Below, in pieces: positions 12,714 through 25,859 of a stretch of 64,000 nucleotides of DNA. The DNA lies in the NCBI GenBank assembly GCA_026261815.1, contig JAMPIT010000258.1:9911501-9975500 (forward strand), read 5' to 3'. Below the pieces are notes generated by a model. That model made no database searches and was not told the DNA's origin. It worked only from the letters and a program-made list of their open reading frames with translations. The position numbers and the translations under genes were made by a program. The stretch comes from Monarcha castaneiventris obscurior (Eukaryota; Chordata; Aves; Passeriformes; Monarchidae). How positions within the stretch are numbered: position 1 is the first letter of the stretch; each line of letters begins with the position of its first letter.

Positions 12714-14327
12714 TACTCTCCACACTTCACAGCAGCGTTAGCACGAGAGTTGTTTGGAAAGGATTCTGGGACCCTTCAAAAGGTGCTAGCTAAAGCCTCT
12801 TTGATCAGATTATTAAAGCTATGTCAATTTTATCACTTGAGCTCAAGTGTTCTGGAAAATGTCAAATCCTTTCAGCTCCTACAGTTTAAAGATTTTCAAT
12901 AGGAGTGGATCTGGGCGGGTGGAGGGCTGCTGGGCTGACAGGCAGGAGGCCCAAAGGGAAGCCAAGCAGCAGCTGAGACAGAGGCTGACAGATCAGGGCA
13001 GAAGGGATGAGTCCTTGCCACCAAGACAGCATGCAATAGTTGGCTCACTCTAAGGACAAAGCTGGTTCTGCACTGACCTGCAGGCTCCCAGACTCAGCGG
13101 TCCTTGGCCAAAGTCTGCTGACCGAGAAGCATCAAATGGCAGACAGCCAACATTTGGGACATGCTAACAAAAGGGCTTGTAGAAAGCAAAGTGCCGAGAC
13201 AGCAAAGCAGCGTTAAAGTTCCCTCTGCAGCAGGGAGTTTCCCCAGTTAAGTCTGACTGTGAACATATGCTCTGCCAGGCTGCCTGAAATGGCAGAGATC
13301 CAAAAATATGCCAGGGATGCAACCTCTCAAGTTAGGACCAGGGGCAGGAGAACAAACTACATTAGAAAAGTGACAACTTTCTGTAAAGTCAGCTTAACAC
13401 TACACCACTAGATGTTTCCCCATCCCAAATTATCCATGGATCTTACCCCAAAATGTAATATTTAAAACCCACCATTAAATCATTCCTTCCACCTCATTCA
13501 AGTTGTTTGGCCTCTCACTTGGGACAATGTTTTATATCAGGCAATAGTCAACTTAAAACACAGCTCCATCCCATGGCAGCAGAGAACAGCCTGTAGTTTT
13601 ACACCTGGACCATCAAATCTGCCCAAGCAGTAAGTCACCCCAGCAGCATGTAGAAGGAGGCTTAAAATAGAGGTTACTCAAATGAACAGTGCAGACAAAC
13701 CCTTTTATTTCTGTTCCACATTAGACTGTAGCACATTCAGTGAGCAGAAGGCGACAGGAAAGGAGATGCCCAGCAGTCCTGCACTACTGTATATTCAAAC
13801 ACTGGGACTTAAACATCTGAACCACTGAAAGGACTGCAAGTAAAAAACTCAGAAACGGAGACATTATTTCTGTTAGGAACCATACAAAGGCTCAATATAG
13901 ATCTTAAGGAACAAGGAATTCCCTCTGTGAGACTTCTGCTAAGTTACAGTCCTGCTAGGGGAAGACTCCCTTTTGTGAAGAGATCAAAGATGGAACATAC
14001 AGAAAGAAAGCATGGATATATCTATTTACATAATTTAAAAGAAGGCAATTTGCAGTGGAGAAGCCGTTCAGAAGCTGTGCCCAATTCCTTGTCACTGGGC
14101 TCCTGCCCTCATAGACACCTGGTGGAGAACTCCACACAAGTCCTCTATGAACACAGCAGTGGTGAGTGTTCCAAGTTCAGGTTTCATGTTGCAGCACAAT
14201 GTTCCTTCTCAGTGGTAAAAGCTTCAAATATGCCTACCTTCAGATTACCACTGCTGCTGGGAGCACCAGATGGGACACTATGGTTCTTTAAAACAAGAAA
14301 AAGGGAAGCTACCCACTTCACACTCAC

Positions 14328-14406
14328 TTTTCAATGTCACTGTTCTTACAGGTCTTCTGCATGGTCTCCTGTTTACTGCTTTCACCATTACTCGTTGAGG
14401 GCATTT
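14328..14406 (-). CDS. RNF220: RNF220 window exon 9 (central linker, leads to coiled coil)
   Basis: This 79-bp exon encodes EMPSTSNGESSKQETMQK and then TCKNSDIEK, a Ser/Thr-rich linker that in RNF220 lies just before the coiled coil and RING. The acceptor is CCCTCAACAG and the donor is AA|GTGAGT. It starts with the last two bases of a Glu codon (from G at the end of exon 8) and ends with AA of a Lys codon, so it fits exon 8 exactly. The next exon is outside the window. Function is inferred from position: a flexible spacer rich in possible phosphorylation sites. Confidence 0.95.
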
Positions 14407-16096
14407 CTGTTGAGGGAAGAACAGAAAAATTAGTAAGAGAACATTAGATCATTGCAATGAAATAGTCTGAGCCAGTCAGTTTCAGAGGACCCCAATGAGT
14501 CATTTTCATGCCAGTTCTTGATAACAGAGAGAAGTGACTGATGCTAAGTGTCCCTGTCTGGCAGGGGGGCCTCTCTGGACAGTACATTTCTATGATTCAG
14601 GGCTCAAAATACAACCCCTGCTCTCTCCCCACTTCATAGTGACCTGACCCCCACCGATGTACCCATTGTTTAAGCCAGGATTTAATTCAGAAGGGTTGAT
14701 GCAGCTGCCACATGAAAGCATACCTCTAGAAAGGCAGGCTCAGAGCAAATCCACCCTGCTCTCAGCCTCTTCCATTTGCTGAGACCCCTCAGACACAAGC
14801 AGAAAAATATATGCCAGGTAACTAGAATGACAGAATAGTCTGCTCATCATGGCTGCCCCCAGCACTGGAGAGGGTGTGAGACACCAGTTGGAGGTGAGAA
14901 GATGAACCAGCCCCAGGGTTATAGGTTCATCACTGCGGATTCAGGTAGAAGGTATGAAGAAAACAGCTCCTAGCAAATGTCATCAGGGCTGCCTCCTCAC
15001 CACCTCCATGGCTGTAGCTACTGAAGCTGATTATACCTACAAGCAAGTACTTCTACATCACAGAAAATAAATGTGATTGCCTATCCCACAGAAGAAAATG
15101 CCTGCGATAGACATCCTATGTTCTCCATTTAACTATCATGCCCTTGGCAAAACTGGTTTTACTCCCTTCCCCCACTCCCACTGGCAAGTAGTTATGTCTT
15201 GTAGGTACTTTAAAGGCTGGGAATCAAATGCCCAAAGCATGACAGGAACAGAACAGGGAACAAAATCATCGGGACGTGTCTCTTCAGGTCGCTGAGCTTC
15301 AGTTTCCTTCCTAAGGGAGCTGGAGCAACACTGCCCAGCTCTGGAAATGGATTTGGCATCTACAGCTGGAAAGCGCCAGGTTTTATTATTCTCATATTTC
15401 CACTAGGTTGCTGCTTGCACTTACAGTGCTGCTGGCATTGAATAAAAACCCCCAGCAGTGGAATGGGTTTAACACTTCCCCCTTCCTTCTTAATGCGATG
15501 AGCTTTCAAAGGTACATATTCACATTAACTCATTTGCTCTGGAGTCTCAATTACAGATCATGAAGTAGGAGAGATCCTAGAGTTTCCACTCCAAAGGTGA
15601 GGGCTTCAGAGCTGTAGGCTTTTCTTGCCATACAAAGGCCAGCAAGGACAAGGTCTATCCAAAAGATACAAGTCTCTAGCATATCCTCTCAAATAAGGGA
15701 ATATAAGAAAGCAGTTGAAAAAACCCCAACAATAGGTGCACCTGTGTAGTTTAAACACCCAACAGCTGAACACCACCATCACATTGTCAGGCTCTGCAGC
15801 TCCCTCTGTAATATAGCAGCTTGCCTTTCAGTGACATGACATCAAATCAATCCAATCCCCATCTCTCATCACCATACCTGTTACAGTGGCATTTTTGGGA
15901 ACTTCCCTAGATGCCATTAACGACAATTAATTGTGCTGTAAATTTTCAAAAAGATACTGTGTTTTTATGTGCACACATATCTGATGACACTCTGCAAGAG
16001 CACTTGTAACCAGATCTCCTAACTACTGGCAAGCAGAAGACATGGACTATCTATCTGCCCTCCTGCAGTACATAAATTAACAATTTCAACACTCAC
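14407..16096 (-). other. RNF220: RNF220 intron between window exons 8 and 9
   Basis: A 1.7-kb intron bounded by GTGAGT and CAG on the minus strand. Apart from these splice sites I see only ordinary intronic sequence and no recognisable repeat or RNA gene. Confidence 0.9.
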
Positions 16097-16152
16097 CATC
16101 GCTGGCCCATTTAGAAAACTCTGGTGTTATTCGAGTACTTGGTGTGCCACCA
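16097..16152 (-). CDS. RNF220: RNF220 window exon 8
   Basis: This 56-bp exon encodes (N)GGTPSTRITPEFSKWASD(E). The acceptor is TTCTCTTTTAG and the donor is G|GTGAGT. It opens with the third base of an Asn codon and closes with the first base of a Glu codon, matching both neighbours. The segment is typical of RNF220 and has several Ser/Thr-Pro or Ser/Thr-rich positions (TPST, ITPEF) that could be phosphorylated. No catalytic residue lies here. It is small but secure because phase and protein match agree. Confidence 0.95.
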
Positions 16153-17447
16153 CTAAAAGAGAAAAGGACAATATGCTAATTGAATACAAAAAAATTTTGC
16201 TGCTCAGGAAAAGCTACCTCTTTCACCCACCACTTCTCTCTCAGTACTTCTATCCATCAGTCTAAGCTTCAAAATGTGAGCAGATGGCCAGCCAAAAAAC
16301 ATGCTCATGCTTCATGGCATCAGTGACACTATTGCATTGCTACAGACACTCGACAAAATTTCAAGGTGCTTTCACCAGCAACACCACCCCTCGTGTTGTA
16401 CAGATGGGCAAACATGTCCAGGAAACGTGCAAGGAAGGACCTTGCTCAAACAGAAAAACAATGTGTTAGGTGCAAGCCACATGAAGGAACTGGGTCACTT
16501 GGCCTCAGGTCCTCAGTTCTCTCAGCAAGCACTAAGTGTCTGTAGCCACTGATAACCCAGTATCCTCCTGCTACAGTCCTGGCTGTGAAGGAGCTTCAGC
16601 ACCTTTGAGGCCCTGCCTTTGGACTAGCATGGTTAGCAAAGTATTGAATGGACCAATGGTTTGGATCCAGCGTGGCAAATGCCACTTTTCTATGGAGTGA
16701 AACCTAATTTTGAACTAGTGTTTGCGACAGGCTAAGCAGTAAGAAAACTTCATTTCACTGCTCTATCAATCACTTCAACCTTGACCCCACAGGATCACTC
16801 AGTGAAAGAGACAGAGGGGTAATTTAAGTCCCGTTTTATGCAGGGCAGAGGGCTTAGAAGCAATCCTAGCTTCCTGTTAAGACTCATTTCATTTGCCTGG
16901 AACGCTTCCCTGAGTGCCCTGAATGCTAGCTGCCTACATTCTCCACATAACTATGTGGGCAAAGCACACATCCTGCTCCAACCCAGAGCTGAATACAGAA
17001 GGATTAGTTTGCACATCCCACAACATGTAATGTTGTAATGCAATCGGATGCAATGAAGTCACACATGGGGTGCCAGACTCCTACTGTGCCAACCAAGATT
17101 CCAGTGCCATCACACTGTACTGCTGCAAGGCCACATTTCCTCATGAAGCAAGATGATGAGGAAGGCCTTAGTACAGCACAGTTCCTCATTGCCACAATTC
17201 ATCCTCTGTCCAGCACTGTTCAGGGCAAAGGTGGCACTGGCTGGGCAGTGGGGTGGCTCAGAGAGGGAGAGTGTGCAGAGAGGCTTTATTGAGGCTGCCC
17301 AGGTAGAAACAGAGACCCACCTGTCGGACTGTGCTTCCTGCTAAGTCTCTTGTTGCAGCCCTTGCACTCAAGCGAACAGATACTTCCCACAAACTCAGAC
17401 TCCCCATAAGTAATGAATGCAGTAATTTAGAAAGGCATGATACTTAC
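16153..17447 (-). other. RNF220: RNF220 intron between window exons 7 and 8
   Basis: A 1.3-kb intron with GTAAGT donor and TTTTAG acceptor on the minus strand. It contains one probable old SINE fragment near 16.4 kb; the rest is unremarkable. Confidence 0.9.
16365..16455 (-). repeat. Possible MIR-like SINE fragment
   Basis: TTGTACAGATGGGCAAAC followed by CCTTGCTCAAACAG resembles the antisense of the MIR/CORE-SINE 3' half (pattern TTTTACAGATG..GAAAC ... CTTGCCCAAGGTCACACAG). It is strongly diverged, so the assignment is tentative. Confidence 0.4.
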
Positions 17448-17534
17448 TTTAAAACAGCACCTCGGAGCGCCTCCCTTTCTTTGGCTTCACCTGGCTCTTC
17501 TCCAGTGCAAGGGATAATGTCTGCCTCTGTGTAC
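17448..17534 (-). CDS. RNF220: RNF220 window exon 7
   Basis: This 87-bp exon encodes YTEADIIPCTGEEPGEAK followed by EREALRGAVL(N), an acidic, probably disordered stretch of RNF220. The acceptor is GTGCTCAG and the donor is AA|GTAAGTATC, close to ideal. The phase (starts with G of a Gln codon, ends with AA of Asn) agrees with exons 6 and 8. The match to vertebrate RNF220 is nearly residue for residue as I remember the family. No enzymatic motif is present. Confidence 0.96.
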
Positions 17535-18530
17535 CTGAGCACAAAGGGTTAAGGAACGTACAGCCCTGCTGCAGACAGTGGAAAGGCTTTTGAGATGGTT
17601 AGGACGCTGTCTGGGATATAAAACAAATTATTTCCAACTGGGAACACGTTAAAAAAAGAGGGGTTGGTATCCATGAAGGGGCTTGCTTTTAAATTCTGGA
17701 TTAAAGTTTTGTTTTAGGCGGAAAGAAACAGAAATCTTTTGATAGTAATATGATTCCACAGCTTCCTGGAAAGGGAAAACCAGTTCCTGAACCCATGCAA
17801 ACCTAACCTGCACAATTTCACAAAGTCTATTTGAAGTACAGAGTTCTTTTACCAGTGAAGGGTTGGAGCTTCAATCTTAAAGGCTGGTCCAGACTTCAAT
17901 AAACCTAATTCTATAGTTAAACATTGCCCCTCATCACAGCTAAGGCAGTGTCTGCCTCATGCCCTTGCAGGAATTCTTCCTTGATGCCTATTACAACTGC
18001 TATGGGACAGAAGGCTGCCCACAGCTCACCCAGAGCTGTGCCCAAAGAGCCTGCCCCTAGATGGAGAAGTTCCCAAAAGATGCCTTAATGATAATGCTGC
18101 CCATAAACTGTCTAATGAAAGGGGAAAAAGTATCAAACCTCCCAGAGTGGAAGGTGAATAGCGCTTACTGCACAAACCCCTTGAAAACCAAAGGCTATCT
18201 TGTGGAAAATAAACTCAATTCCTACCCATGAAGCAGGAAAAGCTATCCATATGGAAGAAACCTGGATGGAGGCAACAGATTGCTTATGAAACAGAATAGA
18301 GAAACTCTAACTGATCCCTTGCAATGTCTCCTATAGACTTCAACCAGGTCCGAAGTAGTGCTGCATCAATGGTAGGATCTCAGAGGGAGTAACTGGGATC
18401 CCTCCTAGTTCAAATAACATGGTAACTGGAGAAGGCTGTGTCATTGCCAGTAGGGCTGGACACAGATTATCCACCTAGGGCACATGCACCTCTGGCTTCC
18501 CTCTCAGTAAGAGCCTTTCAAAAACGATAC
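17535..18530 (-). other. RNF220: RNF220 intron between window exons 6 and 7
   Basis: A 1.0-kb intron. Its donor (ACA|GTATCG) is weak compared with other RNF220 donors, while the acceptor is normal. No repeat or conserved-looking block is seen. Confidence 0.88.
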
Positions 18531-18627
18531 TGTGGTTTCCCGTATTCGAGTGTGTCGTCTCCATCCACGTCCAGGTCAGCGTCGCTGTCTGGATTCTCCT
18601 TCCCGCTGCACATGATAAACCCAGAAC
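18531..18627 (-). CDS. RNF220: RNF220 window exon 6 (acidic segment)
   Basis: This 97-bp exon encodes (G)SGFIMCSGKENPDSDADL and then DVDGDDTLEYGKP(Q). The run of Asp residues after the KEN tripeptide is a conserved acidic region of RNF220. The KEN tripeptide fits the short APC/C degron pattern but may be coincidental. The acceptor is TTTTCTTTCAG and the donor is ACA|GTATCG, with poor agreement to consensus at -1 and +5. The exon length (97) is not divisible by three, so skipping it alone would shift the frame. Identity is secure. Confidence 0.96.
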
Positions 18628-21600
18628 CTGAAAGAAAATAAAACACACGGATGAGCATTTGAATGGGAGATGAAGTGTAGATCTCCCAAGAAAGGTGCTA
18701 CAGCACCAGTTTGCAGGCTTGTCCTTTGCTCTTAACAGCCTCATAAAAGGTGCCCTCTCCAAAGACTGCACAAGAACACTCACAGAAATGCTCTAACTTC
18801 CTAGATTTTATGCTCTAAGTGCCCCCCCAACATCAAAAATGGAACATTCTTGACTTTTAGCTCTCCACATGAATTATTTTAAAATTGAAGTCACTGTAAA
18901 GGTCTCTCTCAAAGGTAGAAAAAACAATGAGGTAAAATAGGAAAAACTAATTTTTCACAGAAAGTAGTTAATGCAAAATCCACACTACTAGCAGGTAAGA
19001 AAAGGCCACAAGGATGTTCTCAGTTACTTCCTAATTCAGATGCAGAGGGCAGGCAGAGGCTAAAACATAATTAGAAATATCTCTTTCATTTTAAAATGCA
19101 TTTAGTAATGGCTTAGATTTTTAAAATTTAAAACATTTAAGAACAGCAAATCTGTTTCTGCAAGAGGGGGAAAAAAATCAGACTTCTGTCATTAACAGCT
19201 TCTTACAAGCACTTACATAAGCAAATTGCAATGCAACTCATCAAGAGTTCTGCTCTTCCAGCACAGGTGGGTCAGGCACACATCCAGTCCCAACTCCAGC
19301 AGGATGCAAGCACTTACAGTTCCACCTGAGGCTGACTGTGAAACAACTGTCACTTTCTGATTTATGTATTTATTTTGGTCCCAAGCATTTTGTAAACTGT
19401 AACCAGGCTTCTTTTAATTGAATCTGCACAAACACCTACAAAGATGAATCTTCACACAGTATTTGCTGCCAAGGGTTTATTAATAGAAGGGAAACTACAG
19501 AAGGCATATTTACTCTTTATGAGAACTAACGTTGAATATGCTCTCTCCCATAAGACTGGACATTAAGCAAAGACCTCCTGAACTCTAGGGTGTTGCAAGG
19601 TCCCCATTTGTGTTCAATTCCTCAGCAGATCTAAGCTGTTTGGGTACCTGAGCTACACAGATGGAAATGTGCTCACTGCAGCTGCCTCCAGTATTCCTTC
19701 ACTTAGCACCCCTGTCCAGCAGAGCTGGGCACCTGGCTCAGAGAGAGGTACTTGCCAGAGCCTGAAGGACCTGGCACATCCTGAGGGCTGGTGACCCAGC
19801 ACTGTGGTACACCAGGGAGCACATCCCAACTGTAGACACTGACAGAGTAAGGTAGATGTCGCCTTGGTCTTGCACCAATGCCCCAAAAGGGCTATGTTCC
19901 TGTACTGTGATTGTGGTTCTAAATGCAGAATACAGGCTAAAATTACTGTAGAACCACTGAATATTATATGCATGTCTGCAGAATGAGGACATTCCAAAGC
20001 ATTATGACAGCCTTTTCAGGGCTACAGATGTCAGAGTCTGTTCATCCCACGGGGTTCTCACCAGCACACTTAACATAAGCCCAGAAGAATGAACAATATT
20101 TCCAACAGTCTGCATCTGTGCAGAGAGCAGGGCAAAGCAAAGGTCTCATTTCCAAGGATACCACACAGACACAGTTCTTTACTGTCGCTCTCTAGGAACG
20201 GATGCTCTCACTGATTCATTATGCCCCCAATAAAATTTGTTTATATGGATTTGATATTTCTCTTCCCTGAATATCAAGAAGGTCCTTAACGAGTGACAAT
20301 TGTAGCATGACAATGATTTTAAGACTAACCTTTCCCTAGAAGCATAAACTACCTTTTACTTCAAATTAATTGCCGGCCTTCATTTTCAGCAGAGGTAACA
20401 CAACTAGCACCAACAATGCAGCACTCATGTCTGTGCCAGGTACCGTGGCAGCCATGCCTGCAGGACAGCCCCATGGTGTCACTGGGGCAGCCCTTTTCCA
20501 GCAGACCCCTTTCAGAGTGTTTCACGTGCTGGCTACACACTGCCAGCCAACACGTGTCACGGACCGCCTCCTCTTGCTGCAATGGCTCATCTAGTAAATC
20601 TTGACTCATTCAGTTCATCACAATGTTTGGGAGAAGATTTAGAGGGGTAAGAGAGACCTGTCAAAGAAGCTGGATAGTCTTTCAAAGCTGCTTTAAAAGT
20701 CAAGAGTGGGTGTTGGGGTGGTAATTTATAGGCATGGCATTTAACCTGCAGTAACACCATCCCCTGCACCTGGCATTACTTTAGCCCATCACTTCTCAAA
20801 GGCCATAAACTTTGGACACACAGGTCTTCATTTTTCTTGTAGCTGTGGGAAACACAAATCATGCAAAGCTGGAGCTGTGACTTGGCCAGTCCCAGGAGGT
20901 GATCTGAACATTAGCCAGACAATGAATACTTGGAGCAAGTGCCTTGGTGGGGGGGAAGGTGGCCAAATGAGTGAACAGAAGTGGGACCAACCCAGTTATG
21001 TGTTACTGCCTCTGCAAGGATGCCAAGCACACAGCAGACATGCACCTTTCCATCAATTTTGTTTCCAAGTGACTCAAGCCTACTGGTGGTTTATGGCTAG
21101 AGCTTAAGACAAGAAGATCTGCTTACTGCAATACAGTTTACAAATATTAAGGCGCCTTGACTTCAGAATCCTTGTGTCCTTGCTCTCAAGACCTTTGTAC
21201 TTAAGAAAATCCCTTTTAAGTCTGGAAGGAAAATATTCCAGCGCTTTGGCTGAATTTAGCTCTATTGCCTACTGCTCTGCCAGCAGACTACTATACTTCC
21301 TACACAGGGAGGGTACAAGGGGAGAGTTTGTATAGTATGTGTTAAGATGGCAAATACACACTGGGATGATCTGAGAGAGCCTTTCAGTCAGAGGACAGCA
21401 CAGCAGAGTAGGTTAAAATGAGGGGCAGGAGAAAGGTAAATTTTCTTTTCTGATCAAACAAAGACTCCCAGACCAACACCTAAAGGAAGGCACAATAAGG
21501 TGATCCAACTCTCAGTTTTTCACTTAATACGAATTTTTTTTTTTATGTGACCAAGTGCAGTCCATTGCAACATGGTAAAAATCAATGATTTAGAAACTGT

Positions 21601-22334
21601 ATGCTAAACAAAGTTACCTCCATGAATGCAAAATATACTCTGAATATAAGTTGTGCTATCAGTTTTAGTACTTTGGAAGCTGCTTTAAATAAAAAGGAAA
21701 AACAAAAGCCACAAAATATGTTTCTGATGTGAATCAAAAGATCCATAAAGCCCACTACTGCTCCTGCACACAGGAAAACACTAAAGAACGGGATGCAAAG
21801 CTTGGCCCAGCATCACCTGGGGAACAAATGGCCTGCAACCAGCATCCTAATACCTTTTCATTCTGCAGCAGGGATGGATTTTGAGGCCAGTTCCAGTGGG
21901 ATGGGGTTTGGTGCCACAATTTCAACCTGACCCTCCTTGTCTAACTTCCTGGGGTTGCTTCCATGCACAAAGCCAGTGAAAACACCCACGCAGCTGTTCA
22001 AATATTTGACGTCTGAACTGGTTGACATTATTCATTCATCTCAGGCTCATTCAAACCAGATTTCTGGACAAGTGCTGTTATAAATGGATTAAGAAGACCA
22101 CTAAATGCAAGAAAGGCCCAAAAGGATCACACCTGCTTCTCACTAACTCAGCCCAAATGTAAAGAGGGCTCACAACTTCCAGCTCCTGCTGGTGGTGTGC
22201 GCTGCCATCCAGGAGAAAGGAAAACATGAAATGGAGCACAGAGGACAGGAGCTTCCAGAAGACCCCCTACCACTCCACTCAGGTGATTTGCAATTCAATA
22301 GCGTGCACTGGGAACAGGGAAGGGTTCCTCCAGC

Positions 22335-22430
22335 AAGGCTCTGCTTCTGAAGGTCACACAGTAATTCACAGCCATCAGCAACACTGCCTAGAGCAGACCT
22401 CTAAAGCCAGTGTGTTATCCAGAGGTCAAT
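22335..22430 (-). repeat. MIR-like SINE fragment
   Basis: GAAGGTCACACAGTAATTCA, then CAGACCTCTAAAGCCAGTG and TTATCCAGA, follows the antisense order of the MIR core (AGGTCACACAG ... GTCTGACTCCAAAGCC ... TTAACCA). It is old and diverged. Confidence 0.5.
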
Positions 22431-24025
22431 GATTGGGACCAGAACTTTATCCCCAAGTGTTAACAAAGTGAAAGCCGACAACTGAATGTTAACTTGCAAG
22501 TTTGACCTAGGAATTCATAAGAGATGTGATCTGTTATTCACAGAAGCATCTGTGACTTCTTAGGAGTCACCCAAGGCCTGAGGAATGTAATTCCACATGT
22601 GAACTTGAAAATGCTGCTTTTAGATGAAAAAAGAACAAACCCAGTGCATACTCTCCTATACCTTTCCTGTTCCTTGTTGAGAATTTTTTGCTCTTGCTGC
22701 GCATTTGGTAGGAGGCAACCCCTTGTCATATGCTGCCAGCCCCAATACAATTAGCCTCCTGATGCTAAAGCAGCACAATTCTCTGACAGTCTTAATCCCA
22801 GCTGCCTTCTTAAGGACCAGACAAACAGAAGTGAACAGGCAGGTCAGACGCTGGGGCCATTAAGCAGAGAAAAAACAAAGTTACAGCTCTGTCTCCAATC
22901 CCCATTGCTCTTGTAGCCAGGTGCTCTGACAAGCAATTCCAGCACTGGTATTGAGTGGCACCTCTATAAACCCTGTGACAGTTTGGGAGACAAACTCACC
23001 CATCAATCAGAATGTACCTATCAACATCACTTACCTAGCACTGTGTACACAGCTTTCTTTGCTTGGGCTGGTCTCAGAGCAGTCTGCCTGAGCACCAATT
23101 CGAGTTGTTTCTGAAAAATTTAGGTACTCTACACAAGCAACAGTGTTTCTGAAATACTGACTCAGAGTCAGAAAAGAAGGAAAAATTCTCATGCCTCTTA
23201 ACTGCTGCCAGCTTCAAGCACTGGCAGGCTACAGGAATCAGCTGAGCTTGAAGGTGAAAACACTTCCCATTCTTGCCATGTACCTATTAATAATGTGTGT
23301 AGATAAATCTCATCAGAACTCTTTTCCTTCCCCTTTTTGTAAGTTATCACAGCACTTTTCTTTCTCCTAAGTTGTTCCCTATGCCTAAGCATCCTCTCTG
23401 ACCTCTGCACTGCCTCTCCAATCTCACTTCCTTTGTGCAGTCCTCCTGATGAGTGGTCACCTGAACAACTCTCGAGTGAATGGTGGCCCAGGCTAAGATC
23501 AAGAGTCATTAACATGATATATAATAAGCAGATTCACAGAACAGATAAAAGGACTTCACATTCAAGTTCCTCCTTTTCTCCATCACATTCAGTGGCAGAT
23601 GGTCAAAGTGACAACATATGCTGCTTCAGGTGCTGACAGCACTGCTGGCTCCTGCACAGGCACGAGCTCACACGGAGACTGGCAGCCTTAGGGGTAGAAT
23701 GGTAACACAACCAGACCACTGCAGACCCAAACGACCCAGCTTAATTTCATGAGCACAGGCAGGAAAACACAGACCTACTGTGCCCAACCTCTGTTCCTCA
23801 ACTCCTGTCTGGGTAGATCACTTTTGGTGGCTAGGTGTTCTGTATGTATTTTAAATTATATGTTTATATTTAATTATCACTCCAAAGAAAGCCAAGAAAG
23901 AAAACTAAGATGTCAGTATTACTATTGGCGCTACCATTGTGAATGCAGCTAGATGCTGCTCATGCAGGGGATCAAACTCATCTGGATAACTAACATTTCT
24001 TCAGTTTGGCCCCCAAGGAATGGGT

Positions 24026-24047
24026 GTGGGTGTGCGTGTGTGTGTGA
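24026..24047. repeat. GT-rich microsatellite
   Basis: A short imperfect (GT)n tract in which GTGGGTGTGCGTG runs into GTGTGTGTG. No function is inferred. Confidence 0.6.
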
Positions 24048-25859
24048 AATCTATACTAGAAATATTCTAAAAATCCTGAATTTTGTGTAAATCCCGTAAA
24101 TGGGTCTAAATTCAAATCCATCTCACAGGCATAGAGCTCTATTGGGGCCTATTTTGCCTGGGAAGAAGCATTCATTCTGTTTGCAGGTAGTATAAATGTG
24201 TTCAGGAAAGAAAAAGAAAAGCCTCCCATAAATCTCCAGAACTGTGGCCTTTGCTAATTACACTCCTTGCAGTGACCCCCTTCTGTACAACCTCCCTTTC
24301 CAGCACATTCACTCTATTTTCTTATCGAAATGTCACTCGTTGGCTTCTTGGAGAGTAAAAACAATGAAGGCAATAAAAGCAGTTTATGCAGACTCACGGC
24401 CAGGCCTCACATACTTCCGAGAATGGCTCTAAACTGGGTTTATTTCATCATCTGCTGAAGTATCCCAAACTAGTACTAAGAGGACAAGGTGGCATGGATG
24501 CCATTTTATTGTAAGAGATATCTGGGAAGACAGAGAAAGCCACTAAAAATTCTTGAAAATGAGAGCAAGGCAGAGATGAGGCCATGTTGAACACAGGTCT
24601 TTCTACAGATCCATAATGCCTCCCCAGCTTAATTCTTCAACAGTGAAATTGTTCCCCCACTTTTTCCTAGCACCAACGGGGATAGAACAGTTCTGGTGAT
24701 GTTGCTAGCCTGTTGCAGAAAAAAAGATGACAATCAGAAGCCAAGAAAAGCTGCTTACAAAAGAAGGGTTTCATTTCTCTGGAGCCAAATCCATTTAAAG
24801 CTAAACGGTGATTTACCTGGAAAACTGACACCCAACTGTGTTGTTACAGCACACACCTGAAACAGCAGATGCATCCATCTGATGCTGTCTATTAGCTCCC
24901 ACAGAGGCACAAATGGGCTGTCAGACCTGACTGCTTACCAGTGTGGATGCTTACAGGGATCTCTGCTCGCAGATCACAGAAACAGCTGCCTTTAAAGAAA
25001 GGGGCCATATAATTTTACGACCATTAACATAATTTTGCAGCAGCATGCTGAACAAAGGGCAGGCAAGCACTGCTGCATAGGGTAAGAGCCAGCGCCTGCA
25101 AGGCTCGGGAAGAGGCTTCCCCACCCCTTGCAGCATTGAGGAGTATTCCAGAGATGTCTTTTACACCTCCTGTAACCCATCAGGTACAGATTATGGCTGC
25201 AGAGGGGAAAACACACTTGGACCAAAGGTCTGATCTGGTTTGGCCATTCATGGCTGCCTCCTAGAGCCTCGTGCTGGTGTGATGCAGGAAGGTGAGAACA
25301 GCCTCATGTCTGTCTCAAAGGCTGCTCTTCAAAACCCAGAGCTAAAGTACAAAAGCAGCAGCAACAGCCATGGTCTTTGCAGCTACAGCTCGTTTTCCAC
25401 AGTTGCAGGGAAAGGTGGATCTGAAAGCTTTTGTTCCCCTGGGGAGAGGGTGGAAACAAACAAAAAAAGGAAGAGGAAGAATTAAAGTAATCTTGAATCA
25501 CTAAGCAGATTCACATCACTGGATCAATAAGCACCACTGACAGGGATCACAGGAATGTCGCAACTTTGCCAATAATAAAGCAGCACAGCAGAGCTCGGAG
25601 GATGACTTTTCTAAAGCAGCCGAGCATGAAGCAGCAAGGCTGGTGAACAGCTGAAAGTGACACCCTGGCTTACATCGGGCTGCTGCCAGTGGTGGGGCTC
25701 AATGCAGTTTGCTTTAAATAATGATGAGTACAGAGATTGTATTCATGGGGGAAAGGCAACCAAGGACTGGAAAAACCAAGGGCTAAATTTCATAGGCCAA
25801 ACACATGCGCTCTTCCTCCCAAACTAATTCTTTTCTAGGGTGGAAAGAAGAAAGAAAAA

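Larger units (their letters stand above)
1..14327 (-). other. RNF220: RNF220 intron after window exon 9 (left part)
   Basis: This 14.3-kb stretch follows the donor of the exon at 14328-14406. I searched the minus strand for the expected next exons (a coiled coil beginning ITEDSAV, then the RING CLICMDSY) and did not find them, so they lie left of position 1. The stretch contains several AT-rich blocks dense in homeodomain, FOX and GATA-like sites (listed separately), a tRNA-SINE-like fragment near 1.05 kb and short simple repeats. The open frames here are 60-190 codons, lack splice-site context and resemble no family I know. Nothing else stands out. Confidence 0.8.

Noticed and set aside
1..14327. 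RING and coiled-coil exons of RNF220
   Set aside because: Searched for on the minus strand by expected protein and splice pattern but not seen; they must lie left of the window.
14560..14600. Possible CR1 3' end (TTCTATGATTCA)
   Set aside because: Only a dozen bases resemble the CR1 terminal repeat, and no body is recognisable beside it.
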